A DNA stretch of 64,000 nucleotides from Microbispora hainanensis (GTDB lineage Bacteria > Actinomycetota > Actinomycetes > Streptosporangiales > Streptosporangiaceae): contig NZ_CP108086.1 of NCBI RefSeq assembly GCF_036186745.1, positions 744,001-808,000 on the forward strand. The letters run 5' to 3'. Below, piece by piece: positions 48,563 to 60,240 of the stretch. The notes below the pieces were generated by a model, which saw only the letters and a list, made by a program, of their open reading frames with translations, searched no databases and was not told the origin of the DNA. The translations under genes and the position numbers were made by a program. Numbering within the stretch: position 1 is the first letter of the stretch; every line of letters starts with the position of its first letter.

Positions 48563-48641
48563 GCCGCAGGCTCAACTCCCCCACTTCCCGTCGCGTACAG
48601 ATCCCAGTAAACACCGATCTACCATTCGATAACCTTTTTTC

Positions 48642-49031
48642 ATGACGACCCCCTCCCCCGACGGCGACGCCGAGCTGCTGGAGCGCGTGTTGCTGGAGGG
48701 CCGGGCGATGATGCGACGGCTGCAGGACGCGCGGGCCCTGGTCCGCGACGTGACGGGTCGGGCGGAAAACCCCGACCGCACGATGAGAGCGGTGGCCGAC
48801 GGCCGGGGCGACATCGTGGAGCTGCACTTCGACCCCCGCGTCCTGCGACTCGACCGCGAGGCGCTCGGCCGGCAGGTGACGGCCGTGCTGCGCGCGGCCC
48901 AGTGGGACGCCGAGGCCAGGACCAGGCAGATCATGGATGCCGCCCTCGCGGAGACCGCGGACGTCCCCGCGCCCCTGGACGACGGCTTCGTCCGCGACCG
49001 TGTGGAGCGGATCGCCCGCGACCTGCTGTGA
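48642..49031 (+). CDS. YbaB/EbfC-family protein 1
   Basis: 129 residues. Coiled N-terminus (LLERVLLEGRAMMRRLQDARA) and the central GDIVELHFDPRVLRLDREALGRQVTAVLRAA pattern (parts) of YbaB nucleoid-associated proteins. Divergent from the toxin operon; in actinobacteria such genes often sit near ESX-type toxins. Shares a 79-bp promoter region with it. Confidence 0.8.
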   Translation: MTTPSPDGDAELLERVLLEGRAMMRRLQDARALVRDVTGRAENPDRTMRAVADGRGDIVELHFDPRVLRLDREALGRQVTAVLRAAQWDAEARTRQIMDAALAETADVPAPLDDGFVRDRVERIARDLL

Positions 49032-49057
49032 CCCTTCACGACCCGACTGGAGGCGCC

Positions 49058-49438
49058 GTGTACGGCTCTCGCATGAACCCGGCCGACATCCGCGAGGAGG
49101 ATCTCGCCCGGGCCGAGGAGCAGGCGGAGCGCGTCCACGCCTGGGCAGAGCGGGCCCGGGCCGACCTCGAAGAGATCACCGGCACGGGCGAGGCGGCCTC
49201 CGGCCAGGTGACGGCCACCGTGTCGGCGGAGGGCATGGTGCTGGACGTGACGTTCGGGCCGCGCGCTATGCGCCTGGACAGCCGGACGCTGGCGGAGGAG
49301 GTCCGCGCCGCCGTCTCCCGGGCGCGGCTCGACGCCGCGCGCCGGACCCGGGAGCTGATCCGCGACGGCCTGCCCGGGTTCGACCCCGACGAGGCCGCCG
49401 CCCAGTTCGAACGGCTGCTCGACGTCCCCTGGGACTGA
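49058..49438 (+). CDS. YbaB/EbfC-family protein 2
   Basis: 126 residues from GTG, chosen for the GGAGG ribosome site; an ATG five codons on has none. The coiled helix, GQVTATVSAEGMVLDVTFGPRAMRL and a helical C-terminus (SRARLDAARRTRELIRDGLP) match YbaB. It lies 26 bp after the first YbaB gene, so the pair probably forms a hetero-oligomer. Confidence 0.82.
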   Translation: MYGSRMNPADIREEDLARAEEQAERVHAWAERARADLEEITGTGEAASGQVTATVSAEGMVLDVTFGPRAMRLDSRTLAEEVRAAVSRARLDAARRTRELIRDGLPGFDPDEAAAQFERLLDVPWD

Positions 49439-49457
49439 CGCCCCGGAGACGATCCGC

Positions 49458-50168
49458 TCAGCCCCGCTCGACCACGGCGGCGAAGCGGGAGGCGACCTCG
49501 CCCCAGGCGGCCCGCGCGAGCGGGTCGTCGGTCACGGCGGCGGCGTACAGCTCGTCGATGTCCAGCCCCCGCCTGCGGGTGTGCTCGGCGTCCCACAGCC
49601 GGATGCGCTCGGGCCCGGCCTCGGGGTGGAACTGCACGCCCCAGGCACGCTCGCCCAGCCGGAACGCCTGGTAGGGGCAGCGTTCCGTCTCGGCGAGCCA
49701 GACCGCGCCCGGCGGCAGGGCCGTGACGGCGTCGATGTGGTTCTCGATCGCCGGGACGACCTGGGGCAGCCCGCCGAACACCACGTCGTCCGCCGCCTCG
49801 GCCCTCATGGCGATGGAGGTGCTGCCGTGCTCGGGCGCCCCGGCGTCCGCCTGGACCTTCCCGCCGCCGACCGAGGCCAGCATCTGCCCGCCCAGGCAGA
49901 TGCCGAAGTAGGGCACCGACCGGGCGAGGGCCTGCTCGACGAGGGCGCGGGTGGCCGGCAGCCAGGGCGCCGTGTCGTCGTCGTCCGGCATGTAGCCGCC
50001 GCCGAGCACGAGCAGGCCGTCGTGCTCCAGCCGTGACGGCAGGGCGGAGCCGTCGAAGGCGGTGACCACGTCGACGGCGACCCCGGCGGCCTCCAGCCAT
50101 TTCCCGAACCGCCCGGGACCCCCCTTCGCCCCGTTCTGTACGGCGAGCACACGCGGCGTTTCCGGCAT
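49458..50168 (-). CDS. Class I glutamine amidotransferase
   Basis: 236 residues. Nucleophile cysteine in FGICLGGQM and histidine/glutamate in WGVQFHPEAG. It resembles stand-alone GMP-synthase-like amidotransferases with unknown acceptor. The ATG was chosen where the domain begins; in-frame sequence before it overlaps the neighbouring SDR gene. Convergent with the YbaB pair. Confidence 0.9.
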   Translation of the reverse strand: MPETPRVLAVQNGAKGGPGRFGKWLEAAGVAVDVVTAFDGSALPSRLEHDGLLVLGGGYMPDDDDTAPWLPATRALVEQALARSVPYFGICLGGQMLASVGGGKVQADAGAPEHGSTSIAMRAEAADDVVFGGLPQVVPAIENHIDAVTALPPGAVWLAETERCPYQAFRLGERAWGVQFHPEAGPERIRLWDAEHTRRRGLDIDELYAAAVTDDPLARAAWGEVASRFAAVVERG

Positions 50169-50214
50169 GAGCCCGGACTCTACTCGCCCGGCCTCCTGCC
50201 CCCGGGCGGCGGGC

Positions 50215-50973
50215 TCACAGGTCGCTGCCGCCGGTGGCGTCGACCGTGGTGCCGGTGACCCAGCGGGCGTCTCCGGAGGCGAGGAACGCGACCACGTCGG
50301 CCATGTCGCGCGGTGTGCCGACGCGGCCCAGCGCCGCCCGGCCGGCCGACGCCGCCCAGGCCGCTTCGTCGCCGCGCAGCCAGTCCGCGTTGGTGTCGGT
50401 GTCGACGATCCCCGGCGCCACATTGTTGACGGTGATCCCTCGCGGCCCGAGGTGCTTGGCCAGCGCCAGTGTGAAGGTCTCCAGCGCGCCCTTGGTCATC
50501 GCGTACGCGATCGCCTCGGGGAACGCGATCCTGGTCACTCCCGAGGTGACGGTCACGATCCGCCCGCCGTCGGGGATGCGCGGCAGCGCCCGCCGGGTGA
50601 CGAAGAAGGCCGCCCGCGTGTTGACGGCGAACGCCCGGTCATAGAGCTCCGGCGTCACCTCCTCGATCGTTCCCCGCACGGTGATCCCCGTGTTGTTGAC
50701 GAGGATGTCGATCGGCGCCCGCGGCCCCAGCTCCCGGTCCAGCCCGGCGAACAGCTCGTCCACGTCGCCCGGCGCGCCCAGCTCGGCCCTGACCGCGAAG
50801 GCCCGGCCGCCTCGGGCCTCGATCGCCGCCACCGTGTCCTTGGCCGCCGCCTCGTCCCTGGCGTAGTTCACCGCCACCAGCGCCCCGTCGGCCGCCAGCC
50901 GTTCGGCGATCCCGCGTCCGATTCCCCTGCTCGCGCCCGTGACCAGCGCCGTCCTGCCGTCGAGCGTGCCCAT
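50215..50973 (-). CDS. SDR-family oxidoreductase
   Basis: 252 residues, classical SDR: TGASRGIGRGIAERL, NNTGITV and active-site YAMTKGALE with the upstream serine in VTSGVT. Divergent from a TetR gene with two operator palindromes between, the usual set-up for substrate-induced expression. Specific substrate unknown. Confidence 0.92.
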   Translation of the reverse strand: MGTLDGRTALVTGASRGIGRGIAERLAADGALVAVNYARDEAAAKDTVAAIEARGGRAFAVRAELGAPGDVDELFAGLDRELGPRAPIDILVNNTGITVRGTIEEVTPELYDRAFAVNTRAAFFVTRRALPRIPDGGRIVTVTSGVTRIAFPEAIAYAMTKGALETFTLALAKHLGPRGITVNNVAPGIVDTDTNADWLRGDEAAWAASAGRAALGRVGTPRDMADVVAFLASGDARWVTGTTVDATGGSDL

Positions 50974-50989
50974 GCCCGTCCCCTTTCTT

Positions 50990-51030
50990 TAGCGACCGCT
51001 ACAAAATAACACGACCTGTAGCGATCGCTA
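50990..51030. promoter_or_regulatory. Paired TetR operators
   Basis: TAGCGACCGCTA (50990-51001; arms TAGCG/CGCTA) and TAGCGATCGCTA (51019-51030; fully palindromic), centres 29 bp apart. Both lie in the 69-bp gap between the SDR and TetR genes, so one repressor can control both. Confidence 0.9.
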
Positions 51031-51042
51031 TAAAATCGGCGC

Positions 51043-51618
51043 ATGGGCAGGACGAGGGCGTTCGACCGGGACGTCGCGCTGGAGCGGGCGCTGGAGGAGT
51101 TCTGGCGGCATGGTTACGAGGCGACCTCGGTCGCCGGCCTGACCGCGGTGATGGGGATCAACCCGCCGAGCCTCTACGCCGCCTTCGGGGACAAACGCCG
51201 GCTGTTCGGCGAGGCCGTGCGCCGTTACCAGGAGACCCACGGCGCGTTCGCCTCGCATGCCCTGGCGGGGGAGCCGACCGCGCGGGCCGCCGTCGAGCGC
51301 CTGTTGCGCGAGGCGGCAGAGGTCTACACCGACCAGGCCCACCCACCCGGCTGCATGATCATCTCGGCGGGAGTGAACACGAGCGACCCCGGCGTGGTCG
51401 AGGAGCTGCGGGCGCACCGCGAGGCGAGCAAGGCGGCGATCCGCCGCCGGATCGAGCGGGACGTCGAGGCCGGCCTCCTCCCCCCGGAGACCGACGCCCC
51501 CGCGCTCGCGACGTTCTTCGCCGCCGTCATCCAGGGCATGTCCACCCAGGCCAGGGACGGCGCGAGCCGTGGCGACCTCGACGCGGTGGCGACGCTCGCC
51601 ATGCGGGCGTGGCCGTAG
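51043..51618 (+). CDS. TetR/AcrR-family repressor
   Basis: 191 residues. HTH: GYEATSVAGLTAVMGINPPSLYAAFGDKRRLF (part), with the C-terminal ligand domain (GCMIISAGVNTSDPGVVEEL) of the TetR_C subgroup common beside SDRs. Binds the two sites upstream by position. Confidence 0.93.
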   Translation: MGRTRAFDRDVALERALEEFWRHGYEATSVAGLTAVMGINPPSLYAAFGDKRRLFGEAVRRYQETHGAFASHALAGEPTARAAVERLLREAAEVYTDQAHPPGCMIISAGVNTSDPGVVEELRAHREASKAAIRRRIERDVEAGLLPPETDAPALATFFAAVIQGMSTQARDGASRGDLDAVATLAMRAWP

Positions 51619-51628
51619 GCTGTCGGGC

Positions 51629-52270
51629 GTGATCGACGACATCTGGGTGGACGACGCCGTCACGGCGCTACGTCCGGACTTCGCCGTCCTGGTGGTCTGC
51701 GCGTACGGCCTGCGCAACGGGCCCTCCGACGACCGGTCGCGGGCCTGGCTCGCCGACGCGGCGGCCCACGCCGTGCCGCTCACCGACGAGAGGATCGAGG
51801 CCTGGCGGACGGCCTACCGCGCCTTCGGCGCCAAGCCGCAGCGCACCCGGCCCTCGGTCGACGCGCTGGTCCGCCGGATGCCGCTACCCGAGATCAACCT
51901 CGTGGTGGACGCCTACAACAGCGTGTCCGTACGGCACGGCCTCCCGATCGGCGGCGAGGACCTGAGCCGCTACCAGGGCACGGCCCGGCTGGTGCGGGCC
52001 GCGGGCGACGAGCCCTCGGAAGAGGTGCTGGGCGACCCGGAGATCGGCGAGGTGGTGTGGCGCGACGACGCGGGCGTCACCTGCCGGCGCTGGAACTGGC
52101 GGCAGTGTGTCAGGACGAGGATCACCGAGGAGACGGTGGACGCGCTCTTCCTGCTGGAACGCCTCGAACCGCTCTCCCTCGAGGCGCTGCACGCCGCGGC
52201 CGACGACCTTGCCGGTATGCTGACCGATATAGCTCCCGATATCCAGATCAAGTCGCGGCTCATCGGCTGA
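51629..52270 (+). CDS. B3/B4 domain protein (PheT-like tRNA-editing fold)
   Basis: 213 residues from GTG just after the TetR stop. LPEINLVVDAYNSVSVRHGLPIGGEDLSRYQG is the hallmark of stand-alone B3/B4 (PheRS beta editing-like) proteins. The family may act on mischarged tRNA or an amino-acid-like substrate. Not obviously linked to its neighbours. Confidence 0.85.
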   Translation: MIDDIWVDDAVTALRPDFAVLVVCAYGLRNGPSDDRSRAWLADAAAHAVPLTDERIEAWRTAYRAFGAKPQRTRPSVDALVRRMPLPEINLVVDAYNSVSVRHGLPIGGEDLSRYQGTARLVRAAGDEPSEEVLGDPEIGEVVWRDDAGVTCRRWNWRQCVRTRITEETVDALFLLERLEPLSLEALHAAADDLAGMLTDIAPDIQIKSRLIG

Positions 52271-52466
52271 CCAGCCGCTGTGACCAGGGGGTAAGGGACA
52301 CCTCACCACCCAGACGGGCTATCCGCGCGTGACCTGTTTTATCGATCCTGGGAGGATGGGCCGGGACCTACGACCCGCCGGGGCGCACGTCGGTGTGTGA
52401 GGCGAGTAGCCTTGGACAGGTTCACCAAACATCAACGCCGATCTGCGGAAGAGGGCGATTTCCGCC

Positions 52467-56162
<3,696 letters not shown>

Positions 56163-56184
56163 GCGAGGATCCCGTACCACTGAG

Positions 56185-56212
56185 GAGGTCCCCCACGCCC
56201 GTGGGGGACCTC
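56185..56212 (+). terminator. Perfect hairpin terminator after kgd
   Basis: GAGGTCCCCCAC pairs with GTGGGGGACCTC around GCCC, followed by TCTCC. Confidence 0.9.
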
Positions 56213-56255
56213 TCTCCATGATCAGACCATTCACTGGAGCTCACTGGAGCGAGGC

Positions 56256-56429
56256 ATGTACTTCACCGACAGGGGGATCGAGGAGCTCGTCGAGCGTCGC
56301 GGCGAGGAGGAGGTCAGCGTCGGCTGGCTCGCGGAGCGGCTGCGCGAGTTCGTGGACCTCAACCCCGAGTTCGAGGTGCCCGTGGAGCGCCTGGCCACCT
56401 GGCTCGCACGCCTGGACGAGGACGACTGA
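56256..56429 (+). CDS. DUF6104-like small protein
   Basis: 57 residues: MYFTDRGIEELVERRGEEEV, then SVGWLAERLREFVDLNPEF and a Leu/Asp-rich end. Matches a conserved small protein family found near kgd in actinomycetes. ATG with GGAGCGAGGC upstream; TCACTGGAGC is duplicated just before it. Role unknown. Confidence 0.8.
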   Translation: MYFTDRGIEELVERRGEEEVSVGWLAERLREFVDLNPEFEVPVERLATWLARLDEDD

Positions 56430-56473
56430 CAGGAGGCCACCAAGACCGGCTGGCCACGGAAACGCGATACATC

Positions 56474-56508
56474 TTGACTTTGCACAAACGCGATATATCG
56501 TGTTTGTG
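56474..56508. promoter_or_regulatory. Promoter with a 26-bp palindrome before the DUF4097-PadR unit
   Basis: TTGACT (56474-56479), 16-bp spacer, TATCGT (56496-56501). The palindrome 56483-56508 has arms CACAAAC/GTTTGTG around GCGATATATCGT, one mismatch pair. A half-like copy, AACGCGATACATC, sits at 56461-56473. The overlap with the -10 indicates repression, probably by the PadR encoded in the unit. Confidence 0.75.
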
Positions 56509-56573
56509 GATGGTTCGTCTGCGCGGAAGCCGACCCGTGCGGACGCAGGACTTCGCGTGGAAGGGCCTGAGCG

Positions 56574-57395
56574 ATGCCCCAATGGACGATCGACTCTCCC
56601 GGACGGCTCACGTTCGGCGCGGTCACCGCGCTCAACGTGCGCATCATGGCCGGTCGGCTGGCGGTGCTGGCCAGTGACGGCCCGCCGGCCCTCGACGTGA
56701 CGGAGGTGGACGGCGCGCCCCTGGTGGTGACGCACGACGATGACGGCCGCCTGACCGTCGCGTACAAGGACCTGACGTGGGACGGCGTCCTCGGGTTGTT
56801 ACGCCCGGGCCCGCGCAGCACGACGCTGACGCTGACCGTGCCGAGGACGTGCCCCGTGCGGGCCGGGGTCGTCTCCGCCTCCGCCGTCGTGACGGGCATG
56901 GAGGGGAACACCGGGGTGAAGTCCGTGTCGGGCGACATCGTCCTCGACGGCGTCAGCGGCGAGGTGCACGCCGAGACGGTCTCGGGCTCGGTGGAGAGCC
57001 GGGGCCTGACCGGCGACCTGTCCTTCTCCAGCGTCTCCGGCGACCTCACCGTCGCCGCGGGCCGGCCGCGGCGGCTGCGCGCGAACACCGTGTCGGGCCG
57101 CGTCACCGCCGACCTCGAACTGGAGCCCACCGGTCACGTCACCGCGAACAGCATGTCGGGCTCGATCGTCGTACGGCTCCCGCACGACGTGGACGCCGAC
57201 GTGTCCGTCCGCTCGACCTCCGGCAGGATCGAGTCGGCCTTCCCCGAGTTGCACGTCGCCTCGGCCCCGGGCACCCGTTCGCTCAGCGGCCGGCTGGGCG
57301 GCGGTATGGCGTCCCTCTCGGCCATCACGGTGTCCGGCGCCGTCACCCTGCTCAGCGGCCAGCCCGCCGGCAGGCGAGAAGAGGAGAGAGCGTGA
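56574..57395 (+). CDS. DUF4097 beta-strand-repeat protein
   Basis: 273 residues of repeated beta strands (VKSVSGDIVLDGVSGEVHAE, TVSGSVESRGLTGDLSFSSV, TVSGRVTADLEL, SMSGSIVV, STSGRIES) with a regular xSGxI/V pattern, forming a beta solenoid. No signal peptide. Usually found with PadR regulators; function unknown. GAAGGG ribosome site. Confidence 0.9.
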   Translation: MPQWTIDSPGRLTFGAVTALNVRIMAGRLAVLASDGPPALDVTEVDGAPLVVTHDDDGRLTVAYKDLTWDGVLGLLRPGPRSTTLTLTVPRTCPVRAGVVSASAVVTGMEGNTGVKSVSGDIVLDGVSGEVHAETVSGSVESRGLTGDLSFSSVSGDLTVAAGRPRRLRANTVSGRVTADLELEPTGHVTANSMSGSIVVRLPHDVDADVSVRSTSGRIESAFPELHVASAPGTRSLSGRLGGGMASLSAITVSGAVTLLSGQPAGRREEERA

Positions 57396-57459
57396 GCGAG
57401 CGAACGAGGCGGCACCGCACCGGGCGGCTGCCGCTCGGGGCCGAGAGCGAGGAGACGTC

Positions 57460-58179
57460 ATGAGTCCCGTGTTCGGGCACGGCCGGCTGCGGCTGTACCT
57501 GCTGAAGCTGCTGGAGGAGAGCCCGCGGCACGGTTACGAGATCATCCGGCTGCTGCAGGACCGTTTCCTCGGCGTCTACTCCCCCTCCCCCGGCACGATC
57601 TATCCCCGGCTGGCCAGGCTGGAGGACGAGGGCCTGGTCACCCACGAGGTCGTGGACGGCAAGAAGGTCTTCACCCTCACCGACAAGGGGCGGGCCGAGA
57701 TCAACGACCGGATGGACGAGCTGGCCGACCTGGAGCAGGAGATCACCGCCTCGGTCCAGGACATCGCGCGCGAGGTGAAGGAGGACGTGCGGCAGACCGT
57801 GCGGTCCCTGCGCGAGGAGCTCACCCAGATGGCCAGGGACATCGGCCACGACAACCGCGACCTGCGGCGTGAGCAGAAGGAGGAGTGGCGGCGGCAGCGC
57901 GACCACGCCAAGGAGGAGTGGCGTCGCCACAAGCGCCAGTGGAAGGAGGAGAGCGAGCGCTGGCAGCAGGAGTGGCGGCGGATCTGGGAGGAGTCCTGGG
58001 GATTCGGCGGCGGCCGCCAGGGCGACCACGACGCCGCGCTCAGCCGGATGCTGGCCGACTTCGTCGCCGACGTCCACCGCTCCTCCGGCGGGGGCGTGCC
58101 CGGCGAACAGGCCCTCGCCGAGTGCCGGGCCGCCCTCGACGAGGCCGCCGAGCGCATCCGCCGGGCACTGCACCCCTGA
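57460..58179 (+). CDS. PadR-family regulator with an extended coiled-coil
   Basis: 239 residues. Winged helix: LRLYLLKLLEESPRHGYEIIRLLQDRF, SPGTIYPRLARLEDEGLV and the wing VDGKKVFTLTDKG (parts). A long charged helix follows (~95-180, REQKEEWRRQRDHAKEEWRR), much longer than standard PadR, then a C-terminal helical part. Lies 64 bp after DUF4097 under the same promoter. GAGGAG ribosome site. Confidence 0.92.
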   Translation: MSPVFGHGRLRLYLLKLLEESPRHGYEIIRLLQDRFLGVYSPSPGTIYPRLARLEDEGLVTHEVVDGKKVFTLTDKGRAEINDRMDELADLEQEITASVQDIAREVKEDVRQTVRSLREELTQMARDIGHDNRDLRREQKEEWRRQRDHAKEEWRRHKRQWKEESERWQQEWRRIWEESWGFGGGRQGDHDAALSRMLADFVADVHRSSGGGVPGEQALAECRAALDEAAERIRRALHP

Positions 58180-58243
58180 GCGACGCGTACCCGGCCGAAG
58201 CCTTCCGGGCCGGGACGCGCCCTCCGCGCCCCGGCCACGCGCG

Positions 58244-59206
58244 TCAGAGCGTGAAGACCACCTTGCCGAAGACCTCGCCGCGGTGCATGGCCGTGAAGCC
58301 CTCCTCCGCCCGGGCCAGTGGCAGCACCCGGTCGATCACCGGCCGGACACCCGTCTGCTCCAGGAACACCGCGAGCCGCGCGAGCTGCTCGCGCGTCCCC
58401 ATCGTGGATCCGATGATCGACTTCTGCAGGAAGTAGACCTGCGCGAGCTGCGTCGCGGCGACCATGCCGCTCGTCGCGCCGCAGGTGACGATCCGGCCGC
58501 CCGGGCGCAGGGAGCTGAGCGAGTGCTTCCAGGTGGCCTCGCCGACCGTCTCCATGACGGCGTCCACCCGCTCGGGCAGCCGCGCGCCGGTCTCGAAGAC
58601 CCGGTCGGCGCCGAGCGCGAGGGCCCGTTCCCGCTTGTCCTGCGAGCGGCTCGTCGCCCAGACGCGGAAGCCGCCGGCCCGGCCGAGCGCGATCAGCGCG
58701 GTCGCCACACCGCCGCCTGCGCCCTGGACCAGGATGGTCGAGCCGGGCTCCAGCTCAGCCTTGTCGAAGATCATGCGAAAGGCCGTGAGCCAGGCCGTGG
58801 GCAGGCAGGCGGCCTCCTCGAAGGAGATCGACGCGGGCTTGGGCACCAGGTTGCGGCGGGGCACCGCGACCTTCTCCGCGAACGTCCCGTCGTACTTCTC
58901 CGACAGCAGCGAACGCGCCGGGTCGAGGGTCTCGTCCCCGTCGACCGGCGTGCCGATCACGGAGTGGACGATGACCTCGTTGCCGTCCTCGTCCACCCCC
59001 GCCGCGTCGCAGCCGAGCACGATCGGCAGCCGCTCCTGGCTGATCCCCACGCCCTTGAGGGTCCACAGATCGTGGTGATTGAGCGCGGCGGCCCGGACCG
59101 TGACGGTCGTCCATCCCTCCGGCACGACGGGCTCGGGGTGCTCCCCGAGCGTCAGGCCCTTGATCGGGTCGTCCGGATCGAACTGTGTGGCGGTGACGGC
59201 GAACAT
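58244..59206 (-). CDS. Zinc-binding-dehydrogenase/quinone oxidoreductase-like MDR protein
   Basis: 320 residues. NADPH motif LVQGAGGGVATALIALGRAG and the general MDR layout (AAALNHHDLWTLKGVG; GCDAAGVDEDGNEV) without a structural zinc lobe, like crotonyl-CoA or quinone reductases. Convergent with the PadR gene. Confidence 0.87.
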   Translation of the reverse strand: MFAVTATQFDPDDPIKGLTLGEHPEPVVPEGWTTVTVRAAALNHHDLWTLKGVGISQERLPIVLGCDAAGVDEDGNEVIVHSVIGTPVDGDETLDPARSLLSEKYDGTFAEKVAVPRRNLVPKPASISFEEAACLPTAWLTAFRMIFDKAELEPGSTILVQGAGGGVATALIALGRAGGFRVWATSRSQDKRERALALGADRVFETGARLPERVDAVMETVGEATWKHSLSSLRPGGRIVTCGATSGMVAATQLAQVYFLQKSIIGSTMGTREQLARLAVFLEQTGVRPVIDRVLPLARAEEGFTAMHRGEVFGKVVFTL

Positions 59207-59417
59207 GCCAGAACATTACTCCGGCCGCCGCCTCCCGCCCGGACACCCTCGTACGGCTCGTCGCGACCGCGACGATCACCCCGGCCGTCGCGGCGGCACA
59301 GGCCACTCCGGGCGACGTGACCGTCAAGGCCGCGGCTCGGACACCCGAGAAGGCGGCCGCCAACCGGTGGACCCGGTGATGGCTCACGTCTGACATATCA
59401 GGGCAAGGTCGGACAGG

Positions 59418-59445
59418 GGGCCCGGCGGGACGTCCCGCCGGGCCC
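59418..59445. terminator. Perfect 28-bp inverted-repeat terminator
   Basis: GGGCCCGGCGGGA is followed by CGTCCCGCCGGGCCC, a full palindrome. The 59207-59513 gap otherwise has only a short open reading stretch resembling a signal-like fragment without start codon. I see no real gene. Confidence 0.8.
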
Positions 59446-59513
59446 TCTCGTGTCACGGTTCCCCGGCCCACCTTTTACGTTCCCCGTACGCCGCGTGCGG
59501 TCGACTGGGATCG

Positions 59514-60029
59514 TCAGAAGTCGAACAGCGCCCCGGCGGCCGACTTCAGCTCACAGTCGTTGCCGAAGGTGCGCCGGAACTGGAAGTACTTCCCGTCCCA
59601 TATGCCGCTGGCGGTGACCGTGACAGGTGCGTAGATCATCGTGCAGGGCGCGGCCGCGTTCACCCGCAACGCGCTCGGGTCGACGCCCGCCCTGTTCAGC
59701 CACGCGCACGCCTCCTCCGCGGAAGGGTGCGAGCCGCCCACCGGAGAGCAGTTCAGGAACACCGACCGCGCCGGCGGCTCCGCCTGTTCGCCCTCGGCGA
59801 CGGTCAGGATCACCGCCCGCACCCGGGCGGCCGACGGCCGGGACGCCCGCAGGGCGACTTCGGGCGGCGGTGGAGCGGGCAGGGTGTCCGCCCACTCCGG
59901 GAGCGATGTCGCCCCGTCGCCGGAGACACCCGGCCGAGCAGGAACCTGCGCGGCGGCCTCGGCAGAGGCCTGCGCAGCGGGGCCGGCGGCCAGCGCCGCA
60001 CCGGCCAGTAGGACAAGCAGCGGTTTCAT
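59514..60029 (-). CDS. Subtilisin-inhibitor-like secreted protein (SSI, I16 family)
   Basis: 171 residues. Signal peptide ~1-23. Four cysteines (C94, C108, C129, C159) fit the two SSI disulfides: FLNCSPVGGSHPSAEEACAWL (parts) and FGNDCELKSAAGALFDF. The reactive loop is CTMIY with P1 M131, matching the methionine of Streptomyces SSI. It inhibits subtilisin-type and other serine proteases. Next to three secreted protease genes, it may guard against self-digestion. Confidence 0.92.
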   Translation of the reverse strand: MKPLLVLLAGAALAAGPAAQASAEAAAQVPARPGVSGDGATSLPEWADTLPAPPPPEVALRASRPSAARVRAVILTVAEGEQAEPPARSVFLNCSPVGGSHPSAEEACAWLNRAGVDPSALRVNAAAPCTMIYAPVTVTASGIWDGKYFQFRRTFGNDCELKSAAGALFDF

Positions 60030-60240
60030 GCGATCCCCCCGTTTCCGCTGCTGACCAGCGTGTTCACGGGAGAGCTCCAGGGCAAGCGTCCACTCCGGAC
60101 CTCAGCGGAAACGTGGCGTACCACAGACCACATCGGTTCCGCTCGATTCATAACGAGGTGGACAAGAAGCTGTGCCACAACCGTATGGATCTGGAAAAAT
60201 CACCCCTTACTGACCATATCTCCGCCCCGAGAGGCTCACG

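Noticed and set aside
59207..59393. Possible secreted-protein fragment (signal-like Ala/Thr/Val stretch)
   Set aside because: No start codon in that frame and only about 50 codons; could be chance in GC-rich DNA.
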